A stretch of DNA of 64,000 bases, taken from contig NC_135214.1 of the NCBI RefSeq assembly GCF_052324685.1, positions 28,275,489-28,339,488 of the forward strand, given 5' to 3'. Under the pieces are notes generated by a model. That model was given only the letters and a program-made list of their open reading frames with translations, was not told the origin of the DNA and ran no database searches. Every line of letters starts with the position of its first letter. Within the stretch, counting starts at the first letter, position 1. The stretch comes from Brachyhypopomus gauderio. Taxonomy: Eukaryota > Chordata > Actinopteri > Gymnotiformes > Hypopomidae. Position numbers and translations under genes: made by a program. This document shows positions 61,594 to 64,000 of the stretch, piece by piece.

Positions 61594-62538
61594 CTAATCA
61601 TCACACAGCCAGCATACACCAGGATAATTCAACTACTAACCACACAGCCAGCATACACCAGGATAACTCAACTACTAACCACACAGCCAGAATACACCAG
61701 GATAACTCAACTACTAACCACACAGCCAGAATACACCAGGATAACTCAACTACTAACCACACAGCCAGCATACACCAGGATAATTCAACTACTAACCACA
61801 CAGCCAGAATACACCAGGATAACTCAACTATTAACCACACAGCCAGAATACACCAGGATAACTCAACTACTAACCACACAGCCAGCATACACCAGGATAA
61901 CTCAACTACTAACCACACAGCCAGCATACACCAGGATAACTCAACTACTAACCACACAGCCAGCATACACCAGGATAACTCAACTACTAACCACACAGCC
62001 AGAATACACCAGGATAACTCAACTACTAACCACACAGCCAGAATACACCAGGATAACTCAACTACTAACCACACAGCCAGCATACACCAGGATAATTCAA
62101 CTACTAACCACACAGCCAGAATACACCAGGATAACTCAACTACTAACCACACAGCCAGAATACACCAGGATAACTCAACTACTAACCACACAGCCAGCAT
62201 ACACCAGGATAACTCAACTACTAACCACACAGCCAGCATACACCAGGATAACTCAACTACTAACCACACAGCCAGCATACACCAGGATAACTCAACTACT
62301 AACCACACAGCCAGAATACACCAGGATAACTCAACTACTAACCACACAGCCAGCATACACCAGGATAACTCAACTACTAACCACACAGCCAGCATACACC
62401 AGGATAACTCAACTACTAACCACACAGCCAGCATACACCAGGATAACTCAACTACTAACCACACAGCCAGCATACACAAGGATAACTCAACTACTAACCA
62501 CACAGCCAGCATACACCAGGATAACTCAACTACTAACC
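61594..62538. repeat. 39-bp minisatellite, 24 copies
   Basis: Unit cacacagccag(c/a)atacacc plus aggataa(c/t)tcaactactaac, 39 bp, repeated 24 times with very few differences. Because 39 is a multiple of three, one minus-strand frame stays open through the whole array (13-residue period MLAVWLVVELSWC). That is a by-product and not a gene. The array starts about 230 bp upstream of the vasotocin CRE-like site. Confidence 0.97.
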
Positions 62539-64000
62539 AAATACTAACTAAGCTAAGCTTTACTCACCATGACACCTTAGGACATAAATACATTTACATT
62601 GTCACAAGGAAACAAATAGATGAAAAATTACAGAAGCAAATGATGGTAGTGGAACAGAAAGGCAAGCAGATATGAAGGGGTTAATGTTGAGGACTGTAAA
62701 AGATGTGAAGGGAGAGAGGTCAGACTATCAGAATCACATACATCTTATTCATCTGCACAACATGCAGCTAGGAAGAAAACAACAGAAATGCCTGTTTTGC
62801 ATTCAAAACGGTGTGAGCACTAATTTGGGATAACATTTTCAAATAATTCAGCGACATGCAGGGTGACACAAAAGCAAAAGATGAGTATAAAGCCTAATGC
62901 TAAAGCATTTCATAATATTCCTTTTTAGTTCTTTCTTGCAATATTTTATTTATGTGTTTGCATACTAAGCTGAATTGGTTTTAAGTACAGTATATGTGAC
63001 ACCAGGCTGTTTTGACACAGATCAACTATGACAACTTTGATACTATGATCAGTTGACAATAATGTATAAATGATGCCTAATTCAACTAAATGGCATACAT
63101 ATAGGTGCTTGATAAGTAAAATATGATTTGAGATACAGAGTGATGACTGTGCCTCATAATTTAATAAGCATAATCCACATAAACGACAGGATACATTTAA
63201 ACAAGTTTAGATAGCTTCATGATTACTGAGAACAAGTCTGAGAACTGCTCAGTAAATCATATGTAGCTACTGTTTGCTAGTGGCCATTTCTAACTATTTT
63301 GATTTAAATCGTTTAAGATTGATGAAAAGTCCTTTCTGCCAGCACATACTGAGATCGGACAATGTTACCTGCTACATTCTGCTGCACTGAAACAAGTTAC
63401 TCCAATTATGGCTGTTGGGGTGTAAGCTTCATTTGGGGAGGGGTTCTAGTTGCTGTTAGGTCTGTTAAGATTATATAGCACTTTTTTCTGTAAAACACAG
63501 TTAAAACTATATGGAGATCCAGAATTTGTTCTGCCTCTAAATCCCATCACAAATTATAAAACATAAAGTGTGATATTTAAAGATTTGTCAGTCATACCAG
63601 AACAGTTTTATTTTGAACATAATGATTTAATTGAAGGGAGCAAAATGAATTTACTTAACAGTATTGAGCTACTTATTAATAGTAGTATTCATCTAAGTAG
63701 AATTCTCTGTGTAGTATTCTATAGTGTTCTCTCCACTACTTCCAGTGGAGACACTATCATGGCTCTCAGTAAATGACAGAACTGCCACAATCCCCATGGA
63801 CTCAACAGATAATTAAAAGGAAACTAAATATACATTTATATGGAAGAAACAGGATGATTTTTGGAAGTCAGAACCCCCCCCCCCCCCCCCTTTTTTTTTT
63901 TGTAACCCATGCAGTCAGCAGGATTGATTAAACTGGTCTGGCCAATCCATGCATAATAGCAACTGCCCAAAAGCACTTAGTCAATTGTTCAGTGTACACA
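62539..64000. other. Right-end region without a visible gene
   Basis: AT-rich sequence. It contains a C17/T11 homopolymer junction at 63874-63901. Short open frames here have no recognisable features. Confidence 0.5.

Noticed and set aside
61601-62512. Minus-strand open frame of 303 codons rich in Leu, Val and Trp
   Set aside because: It is read from the 39-bp minisatellite; the frame follows from the period and has no gene context.

Overview
This is a stretch of vertebrate nuclear DNA, almost certainly from a ray-finned (teleost) fish. Genes are split into short exons by GT-AG introns. The posterior-pituitary hormone gene encodes vasotocin (CYIQNCPRG) rather than vasopressin. Tc1-like and hAT-like DNA transposons, LINE 3' tails ending in microsatellites, (CA)n runs and minisatellites are scattered throughout. 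The species cannot be fixed from the window.

Layout. Positions 1 to 28275 hold no exon I can support. They appear to be intron 4, and perhaps further introns, of FBXL17, which is on the minus strand. Its first four coding exons (F-box plus the first leucine-rich repeats) lie at 28276-30207; the rest must lie further left. A probable shared promoter at about 31160-31866 separates FBXL17 from PRXL2C (plus strand, six exons, 31867-33422). It is followed by a CDC14-family phosphatase best read as CDC14B (plus, 34078 to about 42762, two alternative first exons) and ZNF367 (plus, five exons, 44995-47103). After about 3.8 kb without genes come SLC35D2 (minus, twelve exons, 54844-50880), a three-exon CC chemokine of the CCL27/CCL28 type (minus, 57338-55636) and the vasotocin-neurophysin gene (minus, three exons, 61255-59003). 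A 24-copy 39-bp minisatellite (61594-62538) lies just upstream of the vasotocin gene, and the last 1.4 kb has no visible gene.

Context. In human, PRXL2C, CDC14B, ZNF367 and SLC35D2 form a block on 9q22 with HABP4 inside it. Here that block is intact but without HABP4. It is joined to FBXL17 (human chromosome 5) on one side and to vasotocin (human AVP, chromosome 20) plus a mucosal-type chemokine on the other. The genes do not form one pathway. They include ubiquitin-ligase substrate recognition, redox and mitotic-exit/cell-cycle functions, nucleotide-sugar transport, chemokine signalling and a neurohypophysial hormone.

The genes were read by joining exons by hand. Exon phases match at every junction given for FBXL17, PRXL2C, ZNF367, SLC35D2, the chemokine and vasotocin. 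The 3' end of CDC14B is the least certain model.
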